From the IMG/VR virus record IMGVR_UViG_3300030101_000163, positions 1 through 20,405 of that record: 20,405 bases of DNA, one strand, 5' to 3'. Origin of the DNA: a virus. Below, one piece after another: positions 15,301 through 20,405 of the stretch (position 1 is its first letter; the number at the start of each line of letters is the position of its first letter). Position numbers and translations under genes: made by a program. A model generated the notes under the pieces. That model did no database searches, was not told the DNA's origin, and saw only the letters and a program-made list of their open reading frames with translations.

Positions 15301-18095
15301 GTCTTTCCCCTATACCAGCACTGAAGTCAGCTTATCTTGGTGAAGAATCTATAGCCGGTAAAGTTGGAGAAAGCGCAAGAGTATTTCAAAGAGAAGAGGT
15401 TGATCCGATTGTTGAAGATCTGGTTGCGATCAATACAGAAAAGAGCACACAAGAGGCAAGAAAGGAGTTTGATGACTACCTGACTTTGCGTCACGCAATA
15501 GAAAGAAACAAAAGAATATCTGAGGTTGATCCGCAAAATTTTGCTGATGGTGGAGCTGGTTCAATATTGGTTGGCGATCAGGAAGTGCGCCTGACTGATG
15601 ATTACGTCAAAACAAGAATGAAAGAAGAGTTTGATCTTGACTGGAATGATAGTAAAGGCGAGTGGACTGGCGGTAATAAGAGAGCAAAAGAGTTAGAAAA
15701 GATTGCTAAGAAAACTGATGCGATCATACAAGGCACACTGGATATACAGTTAGAGTCTGGGCTGCACTCGCAAGAAGATCACGATATGTTGTCTGGTCTG
15801 TTTAAGTATTATGTCCCGTTGAAAGGTAAAGCAGTCGAGGATGACTTTGCTGAGTTGTATTCTGCAACTGCTGGCACAAGCGGGAACCTTGGCACTAAGG
15901 GTGCAGAGGGTAAGAGGGCTCTAGGAAGAAAGTCTGCGGCAGAATCTCCATTAGCGACATTAATAGCTGACAGAAACAGGCAGATAGCCAGAGCAGCTAA
16001 GAATGTAAATATAGGCCAAAGACTATATGACTTAGCAAAAGAAAATCCCAACACAGATGTTTGGGAAGTCATTGATGCTAAAAGCCCTAGGTTTGATCGC
16101 ATAGTTGAAAGCTCTTACACCTACATACCCACTGGTCAAAAGGTAGCAAACATACCTGAAGGTATATCAAAGGAAGAGCGCAAGAACTATGTAAGAAGAA
16201 CAAAGCTGACCACAAAGAGCGCAAAAGAAGTTGGCAGAGAAAACCCTGATTTATTTGGTGTAAAGATAAACGGAGAGCAAGCTTTTATAGAAATCAAAGA
16301 TCCTGATCTCAAGAAAGCTTTGTTAAATCTAGATGCCGATAACACCAACAAGATCATACAAACTCTAGGCACAGTTAACAGATTCTTCTCTGCTGTAAAC
16401 ACATCTTTTAACCCTGAGTTCGTTGTAGGTAACTTCGCTAGAGATATACAGACAGCGGTTTATAACATACTTGGTGAACAGTCTATGCCAGCGGGTAAGG
16501 CAGAAGATACCAAGATAGTTAAACAGGTAGTCAAAGATACGTTCCCAAGCATCAAGGCTTTCTACAAGGGGTTCAGAAACAGCGGTAATCAGACAGAACA
16601 AGAAAGACAAGATTACAAAGAGTACATAAGTGCCGGTGCCAAAGCAGACTGGTTCCATAGCAGACCTCCGGGCGAACAGCTAAAGACTATAGAAACCATG
16701 ATCGAGATGAGCAAAGGAACCTTTAAAGGTGGCTTTAGAAAAGGTTATGAGTCGGTAAAAGATTATGTAGAAGACGCCAATGCTGCTGTAGAAAACGGTG
16801 TTCGCTTTGCTTCTTTCAAAGCAGCGAGAGATCAGTTCATAGAGAAAGGCATACCTCGTGATGAGGCTATTGCCAAAGCCGCTACGCTAGCTAAGAACCT
16901 AACTGTAAACTTTAATAGATCTGGTGATCTCGGCCCCACACTAAACAGCCTATATCTGTTCTTCAATGCTTCTGTTCAAGGCACATTAAACTTTGCCAGA
17001 GGATTGAATGTATTTGATCCAAAATCATCAAGACTCAAGCAGAAGATAGTTGGATCTATGATCGGGGGTGGTGCTCTGGCTGCTGCGTTAGCAGAGGCAA
17101 TGAGTGACGAGGATGAAAACGGCAAGTCCTTTTACATGAATATTCCTGAGTTTGAGAAGGAAAGGAATATCATAATCATGCGTCCCAATGGAAAGGATTA
17201 TTTTAAGATACCTTTGCCATACGGATACAACGCATTTCATGTGATGGGCCAAAACATTTTTGAGTCTTTGGCTGGATTAAAATCTCCAGAAAAAGCAGCA
17301 ACGATGGTAACTAAAACATTGATGGGATCTTTCAACCCGATTGGCTTTGCATCATCTCAAGACTTCTCTACACAGTTGTTAAAGACTGGTAGCCCAACAG
17401 CTCTTGATCCTTTTGTTGAGATAGCGGTAAACGAGAACTTCTTCGGATCACCTGTTTATACAGAGAACTTTCCTTTTGGCACACAGTTGCCTGAATCTCA
17501 GCTATCAAAGTCTTCTACAAACGAATACTTTAAGAACTTAGCTAAGTTTCTAAATGGGTTAGGAGGCGGCAACGAGAGTGAGCCGGGATTAGGCGGGGTC
17601 ATGGATATATCTCCTGACAAGCTACAACACCTGTTTAATTTCTCATTGGGCGGTATGGGTGCCACCGCTCTCAGAACGAAGACTGCTTTTGACAAAATAG
17701 CTAACGATGAAAATATATCAGTGAATCAAATCCCGTTTGTTAGAAGAGTGCTTGGCGAGGTAGATCACAGAATGAGCCAGCAAGATTTTTACGAGCGATC
17801 TGCTGATATAAAAAGAAAAGTTAATCAAACAAAGAATGTATTAAAAGGCCCGGAAAGGGTTGCATACGCTCAAGAAAATCAGCCATATCTATCTATGGAA
17901 GCTGCGATGAAAGCTACCGACAAAGAAATAAGATCTATAAATAAAAGGCTGACTCAACTGAGATCTCTTTCATCCCAAAGCCCAGCTAATTCAAAGCAAT
18001 TCTTAGAAGATGAAGAGAAGCTTTTGGAGATGAAGAAGCAAGCTTATGATCGGTTTAATAAGCGGTTCAATTACATCGTAGGTCAAGATAAGTAG
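12393..18095 (+). CDS. Giant 1900-aa internal virion / polyvalent-like ejection protein
   Basis: This is the largest gene. The N-terminus (MPVYTVEDPVSGVVLDLEGA, then PPSELELDEIFSQYRQ) is the type found on marine podophage virion proteins. A Gly/Ala-rich hydrophobic region lies at about 140-185 and another at about 205-230. A long charged, probably helical region follows, with EFDDYLTLRHAIERNKR near 1020-1040. The C-terminal part resembles a large polyvalent protein-associated domain (LPD38-like): NRFFSAVNTSFNPEFVVGNF (about 1328-1347), then NFNRSGDLGPTLNSLYLFFN (about 1508-1527), then a short hydrophobic helix (1552-1571). By size and position as the last gene of the set it corresponds to T7 gp16. 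I saw no clear lytic transglycosylase motif. It is presumably ejected with the DNA. Confidence 0.8.
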   Translation: MPVYTVEDPVSGVVLDLEGAVPPSELELDEIFSQYRQPDPAPEPFVQEVEEEDDTGIIGQTGEFLKAVPRGFASGFLSSAEGIAELADATTNFVGLEDLIDSGEENELVRLAREGRKSLNESFLGVDEKYKDAWTTKLGEGVGSLATFLTPGVIARVAGTAGKTMKAIEYGGAGALAVGAGAGDQAQRIQAARDAGLNVDNMTEDQAIVSGAAVGLSELVLPINLFKRFDRIASDDIKKEALNRIKSALASGSTEAVQEATAGIAQDLIEKGLYNENLPLYGSLMDDLTVGGATGALADLVLTSAAGRRRQTSVDSEKAKDQGNIQQEEQDQETIQQTIREEAEIQQELAQAVDETYTDFAGQLQSQDLAAKEAEIRERRRAEASPDDIRPRRGEDYASIIESSMGAYFPSSAKFDVRESISVDPTTGQERTQFEVFETSTNQRFGVPVNKTEAVKLLDGLNKKVISKNVMQQATDAMDISPETYDTEQAGKLYRIHKRVLEPEVNTVTSASLNEAAGTTFLLEDKDGKIVSFPETATFEEIIERTGRKSINRSDLPASMQLNLDRYRDGLPESDSFTFEEAAKVLNPDQMQDLISIQVKARTESESYQSTRNEKGEPAVISTDGKTTSLRPRNERERAQAEREGINPDSLVKFTSQRDATNFANKQNQAIGTGPVPRGIADLEGGGAATEIQNLLNNKNIDAKVNSREVKAIAKSFVGKSDIGKMTTPERELFYYKLRAFPKFDKPTKLPKNFFRVKPFTRQQFNAAKNAINDTGESGVNTIRQASGLLDQDSLTNKKVLRLREELVEQGVINKRGKVLAPSPKRPEPPTVMAQPKESTLDEETQRLISKQPKAPVLDETFGFPVEVRANQIQSKAEQEASVKTGQARRSVDQVKQSLPPSEVGNATVEEVIEAETVDRAERNLPPDEFASFEAPTTTRGDRFIFQFADKLIGLKKIEEAINAGREKLGLSPIPALKSAYLGEESIAGKVGESARVFQREEVDPIVEDLVAINTEKSTQEARKEFDDYLTLRHAIERNKRISEVDPQNFADGGAGSILVGDQEVRLTDDYVKTRMKEEFDLDWNDSKGEWTGGNKRAKELEKIAKKTDAIIQGTLDIQLESGLHSQEDHDMLSGLFKYYVPLKGKAVEDDFAELYSATAGTSGNLGTKGAEGKRALGRKSAAESPLATLIADRNRQIARAAKNVNIGQRLYDLAKENPNTDVWEVIDAKSPRFDRIVESSYTYIPTGQKVANIPEGISKEERKNYVRRTKLTTKSAKEVGRENPDLFGVKINGEQAFIEIKDPDLKKALLNLDADNTNKIIQTLGTVNRFFSAVNTSFNPEFVVGNFARDIQTAVYNILGEQSMPAGKAEDTKIVKQVVKDTFPSIKAFYKGFRNSGNQTEQERQDYKEYISAGAKADWFHSRPPGEQLKTIETMIEMSKGTFKGGFRKGYESVKDYVEDANAAVENGVRFASFKAARDQFIEKGIPRDEAIAKAATLAKNLTVNFNRSGDLGPTLNSLYLFFNASVQGTLNFARGLNVFDPKSSRLKQKIVGSMIGGGALAAALAEAMSDEDENGKSFYMNIPEFEKERNIIIMRPNGKDYFKIPLPYGYNAFHVMGQNIFESLAGLKSPEKAATMVTKTLMGSFNPIGFASSQDFSTQLLKTGSPTALDPFVEIAVNENFFGSPVYTENFPFGTQLPESQLSKSSTNEYFKNLAKFLNGLGGGNESEPGLGGVMDISPDKLQHLFNFSLGGMGATALRTKTAFDKIANDENISVNQIPFVRRVLGEVDHRMSQQDFYERSADIKRKVNQTKNVLKGPERVAYAQENQPYLSMEAAMKATDKEIRSINKRLTQLRSLSSQSPANSKQFLEDEEKLLEMKKQAYDRFNKRFNYIVGQDK

Positions 18096-18098
18096 AGT

Positions 18099-18125
18099 GC
18101 CGCCTCTAGGCCAGATCTGGGCGGC
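18099..18125 (+). terminator. Candidate hairpin ending the virion transcript
   Basis: A 6-bp GC-only stem, GCCGCC with GGCGGC, lies four bases after the stop of the 1900-residue gene, with a loop that contains the palindrome CCAGATCTGG. The stem is followed by TTCAG and not by a T-run, so an intrinsic terminator is only weakly supported. It could instead protect the transcript 3' end. Confidence 0.3.
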
Positions 18126-18255
18126 TTCAGATGTGTCACGTTCTTGTAAGGGGAACGCCTGACCTAAATTCTTCCCAGTTTCGGCCCTACTACTGGGGGA
18201 GTAGTTCTTAGGAAGCGGAGTAATGTGCTCCCTTGACCTGTTCAAAATCCTACAT

Positions 18256-18291
18256 AAAATGGCCCCCGTCTGCTAGACCACACGGACGGGG
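18256..18291 (-). terminator. Candidate terminator of the minus-strand recombination operon
   Basis: Read on the minus strand, a 7-bp stem CCCCGTC/GACGGGG (18264-18291) with a 14-base loop is followed by GCCATTTTATG, giving a short T4 tract. This is about 35 bases past the stop of the last minus gene; an AAGGGG/CCCCTT hairpin (18302-18323) lies between. The tract is short and displaced, so confidence is low. Confidence 0.35.
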
Positions 18292-18326
18292 AACGTGCTG
18301 GAAGGGGGTGATGAAATCCCCTTGGT

Positions 18327-18887
18327 CTAAACCGTTCCACATGAAACTATCTCCATGTTTTCTGAGAACGTAATCTGATACTTCGGGAATAGCGCATCAT
18401 TCCCAATATTCTGCCAAATAATATCGTCCAATGGGAGACAATATGCTAGATAGTTGTCTCCTCCCGGCCTATCTCTATCGCTTACCTTTTCCACTGTCCA
18501 ACGATCTCTAGTTGCTGACACGTTAACTACTGCTGCCACAGTCATCTCTTTGTTTATCACAAAGTAAAACGATGGCTCTGGATATGCCCGATCAAAACTA
18601 TTCTTGTTGCAAATGAAGAACTTATCAAAAGGCCAGTGTCCATACTGAAACGATCTGGAGGAGTGCTTGATCTCTATCTTCCTTCCGTTAACAAGCAAGT
18701 CACCTGAGTCAACATGATCCATACGAGATTCAAAGTCTGGTGTTATGGTCTTGTTAAATACCTTCACGCAGTTCTCTTTGTTATTGAGAAGCATCCAAGT
18801 AGCGATCATCTTCTCTGACAAAGAAGAGCCGCCGATCCGCATTTCGTAATGTTCTTTACGATCCATTCCTGCTTTCAAACTGCTCAT
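18327..18887 (-). CDS. PD-(D/E)XK nuclease-like protein
   Basis: The 186-residue protein carries DSGDLLVNGRKIEIKHSS (about 60-77), which fits the PD-(D/E)XK core: Asp63, then Glu72-Ile-Lys74, on a beta hairpin. A helix with SEKMIATWMLLNN precedes it as the usual N-terminal acidic helix. Later stretches PEPSFYFVINKEMTVAAVVN look like further strands of the core. Such proteins act as metal-dependent DNA nucleases (resolvases, exonucleases or host-DNA degraders). Its place at the end of a recombination operon suggests DNA-end or junction processing. ATG 18887 was chosen: GAGGG lies 6-8 bases upstream, and the earlier ATG 18956 lies deep in the HNH gene. It overlaps that gene by 32 bases. Confidence 0.75.
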   Translation of the reverse strand: MSSLKAGMDRKEHYEMRIGGSSLSEKMIATWMLLNNKENCVKVFNKTITPDFESRMDHVDSGDLLVNGRKIEIKHSSRSFQYGHWPFDKFFICNKNSFDRAYPEPSFYFVINKEMTVAAVVNVSATRDRWTVEKVSDRDRPGGDNYLAYCLPLDDIIWQNIGNDALFPKYQITFSENMEIVSCGTV

Positions 18888-19170
18888 ACAAATCCCTCGC
18901 AAGCTCCTGACCGAATGTTTCTTTCCTTCCATACTTAACAAAGAACTTAAACTCATTGCCTACCTGATCATGAAGTACGGCGTGATGATGCTGGCATAGC
19001 GGTATCACGTTCTCGTCAGAGGCTCTCATGCCCATACCCCTACCTCCAGTCCAAGGCTTGAGTAAGTGGTGTGCCTGAACGTCACCCCCACAAGAGAAGT
19101 CTGTTATACAACAAGGCATTTCAGATACTTCCTGTAAGTGCTTCTTAGACTTGAATATCTTCTTCTTCAT
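18856..19170 (-). CDS. HNH endonuclease-type protein, NinG-like
   Basis: This 104-residue protein has a Cys pair (MPCCITDFSCGG, Cys20/Cys21/Cys27), an AHHLLKPW element (His34, His35), DENVIPLC (Asn54, Cys59) and CQHHHAVLHD (His61-63, His67). Order and spacing (HH...N...H, with flanking Cys that could hold a structural zinc) are those of small HNH nucleases, including the phage NinG/Rap and DUF968-like groups. It probably cuts branched or double-stranded DNA. The neighbouring NinB-like gene makes a lambda nin-style recombination role more likely than homing. The start ATG overlaps the upstream 46-residue gene. Confidence 0.82.
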   Translation of the reverse strand: MKKKIFKSKKHLQEVSEMPCCITDFSCGGDVQAHHLLKPWTGGRGMGMRASDENVIPLCQHHHAVLHDQVGNEFKFFVKYGRKETFGQELARDLYEQFESRNGS

Positions 19171-19285
19171 CTTCTCTGGCCTTCTCTGCGAGTTGTATTA
19201 TCAACTTCAGAGTTTCAATGGCACTCAAAGCTAAATTAGTGATCTCTGGATTATCCAGATCTAATTCAATAGTTATCTTGTTCAT
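19145..19285 (-). CDS. Small acidic hypothetical protein
   Basis: The 46-residue product starts MNKITIELDLDNPEITNLAL and continues as a helix ending in an acidic run (REDEEEDIQV). ATG 19285 was chosen because AAGGTG lies 11 bases upstream; a longer form from 19339 would add 18 residues lying wholly inside the NinB-like gene. It overlaps both neighbours, which supports expression from the same operon. It may be a small regulator or adaptor, and no family was recognised. Confidence 0.55.
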   Translation of the reverse strand: MNKITIELDLDNPEITNLALSAIETLKLIIQLAEKAREDEEEDIQV

Positions 19286-19691
19286 GTGGTGGCGGCACCT
19301 TAAAGCCCATCTCTGCGCTGATTCTAATAAGAGTATCAATCAAATCAGCATACGTTGATGTTGTACAGTCTGAGCTTCTCTGATGTGGTCTTCTTCTTGT
19401 CGTTCCAAACTTGGTTACAAACTCGTCACTGCCAAACGTCATACACAAAAGCTCGTCATGTATTTCATCTGGTGCCAGTCCACAGAACTTTCCAAACTCC
19501 CTGCTCCACTTGCGGTAGTAGTTCTCTTGAGATCTTGATCGGTCTTTCTTTCTTTTGCTTACCTTGACCGTCACGCCAGTCTCATCTTTCATAAGATGCT
19601 CTAGCTCTCCAGCTCTTGATGGATGACTCAAGCAGAGGATGTTAACGATCTGACATCCACTGCTTTTATCAAAATCTAATCTGATCTCCAT
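19266..19691 (-). CDS. NinB-like recombination protein
   Basis: The 141-residue protein has a beta-rich N-terminus (MEIRLDFDKSSG) and then KRKKDRSRSQENYYRKWSRE (about 47-64). The R-S-x-x-Q-N-x-x-Y/W element is typical of the NinB family. Next come EIHDELLCMTFGS (about 76-88) and a C-terminal STYADLIDTLIRISAEMG (about 112-129) with VPPP, matching the STxxLxxxEFxxYLxxI...G..LP ending of NinB-like proteins. Lambda NinB (Orf) loads recombinases onto SSB-coated DNA and assists RecF/O/R-type pathways. Its neighbours here, an SSB-like and an ERF-like gene, fit that role exactly. The assignment is by motif pattern only. The start overlaps the SSB-like stop (TAATG). Confidence 0.75.
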   Translation of the reverse strand: MEIRLDFDKSSGCQIVNILCLSHPSRAGELEHLMKDETGVTVKVSKRKKDRSRSQENYYRKWSREFGKFCGLAPDEIHDELLCMTFGSDEFVTKFGTTRRRPHQRSSDCTTSTYADLIDTLIRISAEMGFKVPPPHEQDNY

Positions 19692-20008
19692 TAGAACGGA
19701 ATGTCATCCTCAAAATCATCTTGAGGTGGCGGTGGTGGTGGAGGTGGGGGCGGTGGCGCATCACTGGTTTCGGGTGGCAGGGTTTCCGTTTTCAGCCCCA
19801 TCCATCTGCTACCGTCATCTCCCGTGTTATCCCAAGCGGCTATGGTGATCTTCACCTCGTCTGCCCCATTCTTCATATGGGACATAATGTGCCTTGCTTG
19901 TTCTTTAGTCACAGTTACATGACCCCTGTAGTGGGGCATCTTCCCTGACCGATCATTGTTAGGCCATAGGTTTCCCTTTGACTCTTTCTTTAAATCATAA
20001 TTAGGCAT
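19691..20008 (-). CDS. Phage SSB-like protein with C-terminal DDIPF tail
   Basis: This 105-residue protein has a folded N-terminal part (about 1-78) containing LWPNNDRSGKMPHYRGHVTV and KITIAAWDNTGDDGSRWMGL, a WxND..G.MPxYRG type seen in small phage DNA-metabolism proteins with a probable OB-like fold. A run of 11 prolines (85-95) follows, and the end is QDDFEDDIPF. That end closely matches the C-terminal tail of bacterial SSB (DDDIPF), which recruits repair and replication proteins. It is likely a phage single-stranded-DNA-binding protein or SSB mimic. The typical SSB OB-fold signature is not clear, so a tail-bearing adaptor is also possible. Its start overlaps the ERF-like stop. Confidence 0.78.
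   Translation of the reverse strand: MPNYDLKKESKGNLWPNNDRSGKMPHYRGHVTVTKEQARHIMSHMKNGADEVKITIAAWDNTGDDGSRWMGLKTETLPPETSDAPPPPPPPPPPPQDDFEDDIPF
19724..19757 (+). repeat. G-rich simple tract encoding polyproline on the minus strand
   Basis: On the + strand the 34 bases are nearly all G in GGT, GGC and GGA triplets plus one GGGGG. On the minus strand they encode the 11-proline linker of the SSB-like protein. Such tracts can slip in replication and might form two-tier G-quadruplexes. Confidence 0.8.
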
Positions 20009-20405
20009 TTTCTTCTCCTTGTATTTTCATCTTCTGTGCAGTGAAAGCTGCTCCAATCTCCTCGTATAAATCTGGATAGTTGTCCTTCAATACGTCAATC
20101 CTCCCAGCGTTAGCTCTGTAATATCCAGACCACTTGTCCATGTCATCGTGCATAGACATAATCTCTTTGCACTTCTCTACAAATTTCTTTGCATCTCCCT
20201 CATTCCTTGGCAACCAGTAGTCTCCAGCTTCCACTACTTGTGGCTTACTGCTATCTGATGCCAACGTGAGTCCAGTGTCTTCACTAGACTTTTTCTTAGC
20301 AGGAGCCTTCGGTGCCTTGTCTTTAGCAACGCTTTCTGGATTCTCTTTAACAGCCTGAGTCGCCTTGTTGCCATCGTCATCATCCGCTCCGATGCCACAA
20401 GCAAG
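20001..20405 (-). CDS. ERF-like single-strand annealing protein, C-terminal part (5' end outside window)
   Basis: The frame is open to the right edge, showing 134 residues. It begins LACGIGADDDDGNKATQAVK; a short hydrophobic residue run followed by an acidic D-rich GN turn is the conserved end of the ERF-family catalytic core. A lysine/alanine/proline-rich linker (DKAPKAPAKKKSSE) and a C-terminal helical domain (DAKKFVEKCKEIMSMHDDMD and YPDLYEEIGAAFTAQKMK) follow. ERF-like proteins anneal complementary single strands in phage recombination. Neighbouring SSB-like and NinB-like genes agree. Only the core end is visible, so a Rad52/Sak-type or other annealing protein is possible. Its stop overlaps the start of the SSB-like gene. 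Confidence 0.65.
   Translation of the reverse strand, partial: LACGIGADDDDGNKATQAVKENPESVAKDKAPKAPAKKKSSEDTGLTLASDSSKPQVVEAGDYWLPRNEGDAKKFVEKCKEIMSMHDDMDKWSGYYRANAGRIDVLKDNYPDLYEEIGAAFTAQKMKIQGEENA

Larger units (their letters stand above)
18096..18326. other. Convergent intergenic region rich in inverted repeats
   Basis: These 231 bases separate the + strand virion genes from the - strand recombination genes and contain no convincing ORF. Perfect or near-perfect inverted repeats are dense: GCCGCC/GGCGGC (18099-18125); GTCA-CGTTC/GAACG-cc-TGAC (18135-18163); ACTACT-GGGGG-AGTAGT (18189-18205) inside CCTAA/TTAGG (18163-18212); CCCAGT/ACTGGG (18174-18197), which competes with the previous one; GGAG/CTCC (18217-18231); CCCCGTC/GACGGGG (18264-18291); and AAGGGG/CCCCTT (18302-18323). 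The region could be paired terminators, an RNase III-type processing site, a small structured RNA or a packaging-related site. The sequence alone does not decide. No tRNA was found. Confidence 0.6.

Noticed and set aside
18096-18326. tRNA, HEARO/omega RNA or hammerhead ribozyme in the intergenic region
   Set aside because: No cloverleaf or T-arm could be built. No IscB-type gene is present, only a small HNH protein, and the CTGATGA/GAAA hammerhead core is not present in the right arrangement.
18856-19170. HNH protein considered as a homing endonuclease
   Set aside because: It is embedded with overlaps in a recombination operon, next to a NinB-like gene, without an intron or split gene nearby.

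Overview
This window looks like part of the genome of a tailed bacteriophage with a short, podovirus-like tail, most likely from an uncultured marine phage. Gene order and several protein families (a KIGGW-type tail protein, an N-terminal MPDQTL/SEIQRR virion protein, a 1900-residue ejection-type protein with a polyvalent-like C-terminus) resemble uncultured Mediterranean and pelagiphage-type podoviruses. That resemblance is from memory of these families, not a search. No portal, major capsid, terminase, RNA polymerase or integrase gene lies inside the window, and no tRNA or CRISPR array was seen.

The left part (1 to about 2640, + strand) is a tightly packed cassette of small genes. It holds the end of a lysine-tailed protein, four small proteins with a hydrophobic segment, a 3TM-type holin and a GH24 lysozyme, so it is read as the lysis cassette. 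Inside it, the gene at 304-609 carries an A AAA AAG heptamer. This sits over a long open -1 frame that lacks any ATG, GTG or TTG start for 270 bases, which suggests a programmed frameshift.

The middle (2643-18095, + strand) encodes virion proteins: an Ala/Gln/Pro-rich protein with a basic tail, a tail protein, two small proteins, and an ejection-type set. That set has a Gly/Ala-rich membrane-active-like protein, a GNAT-like protein, a Gln/Ala-rich coiled-coil protein, a second coiled-coil protein and the 1900-residue protein. Most neighbours overlap by 1 to 8 bases or abut, which suggests one late transcript with translational coupling.

A 231-base intergenic region (18096-18326) separates these from convergent genes. 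It can form several hairpins, including two mutually exclusive ones. It may hold back-to-back terminators, a structured RNA, or both.

The right part (18327-20405, - strand) is an overlapping operon for DNA recombination and processing. In transcription order it encodes an ERF-like annealing protein (5' end outside the window), an SSB-like protein ending in the DDIPF tail, a NinB-like protein, a 46-residue protein, an HNH protein reminiscent of NinG, and a PD-(D/E)XK nuclease-like protein. Together they suggest a phage-encoded single-strand annealing and junction-processing pathway.
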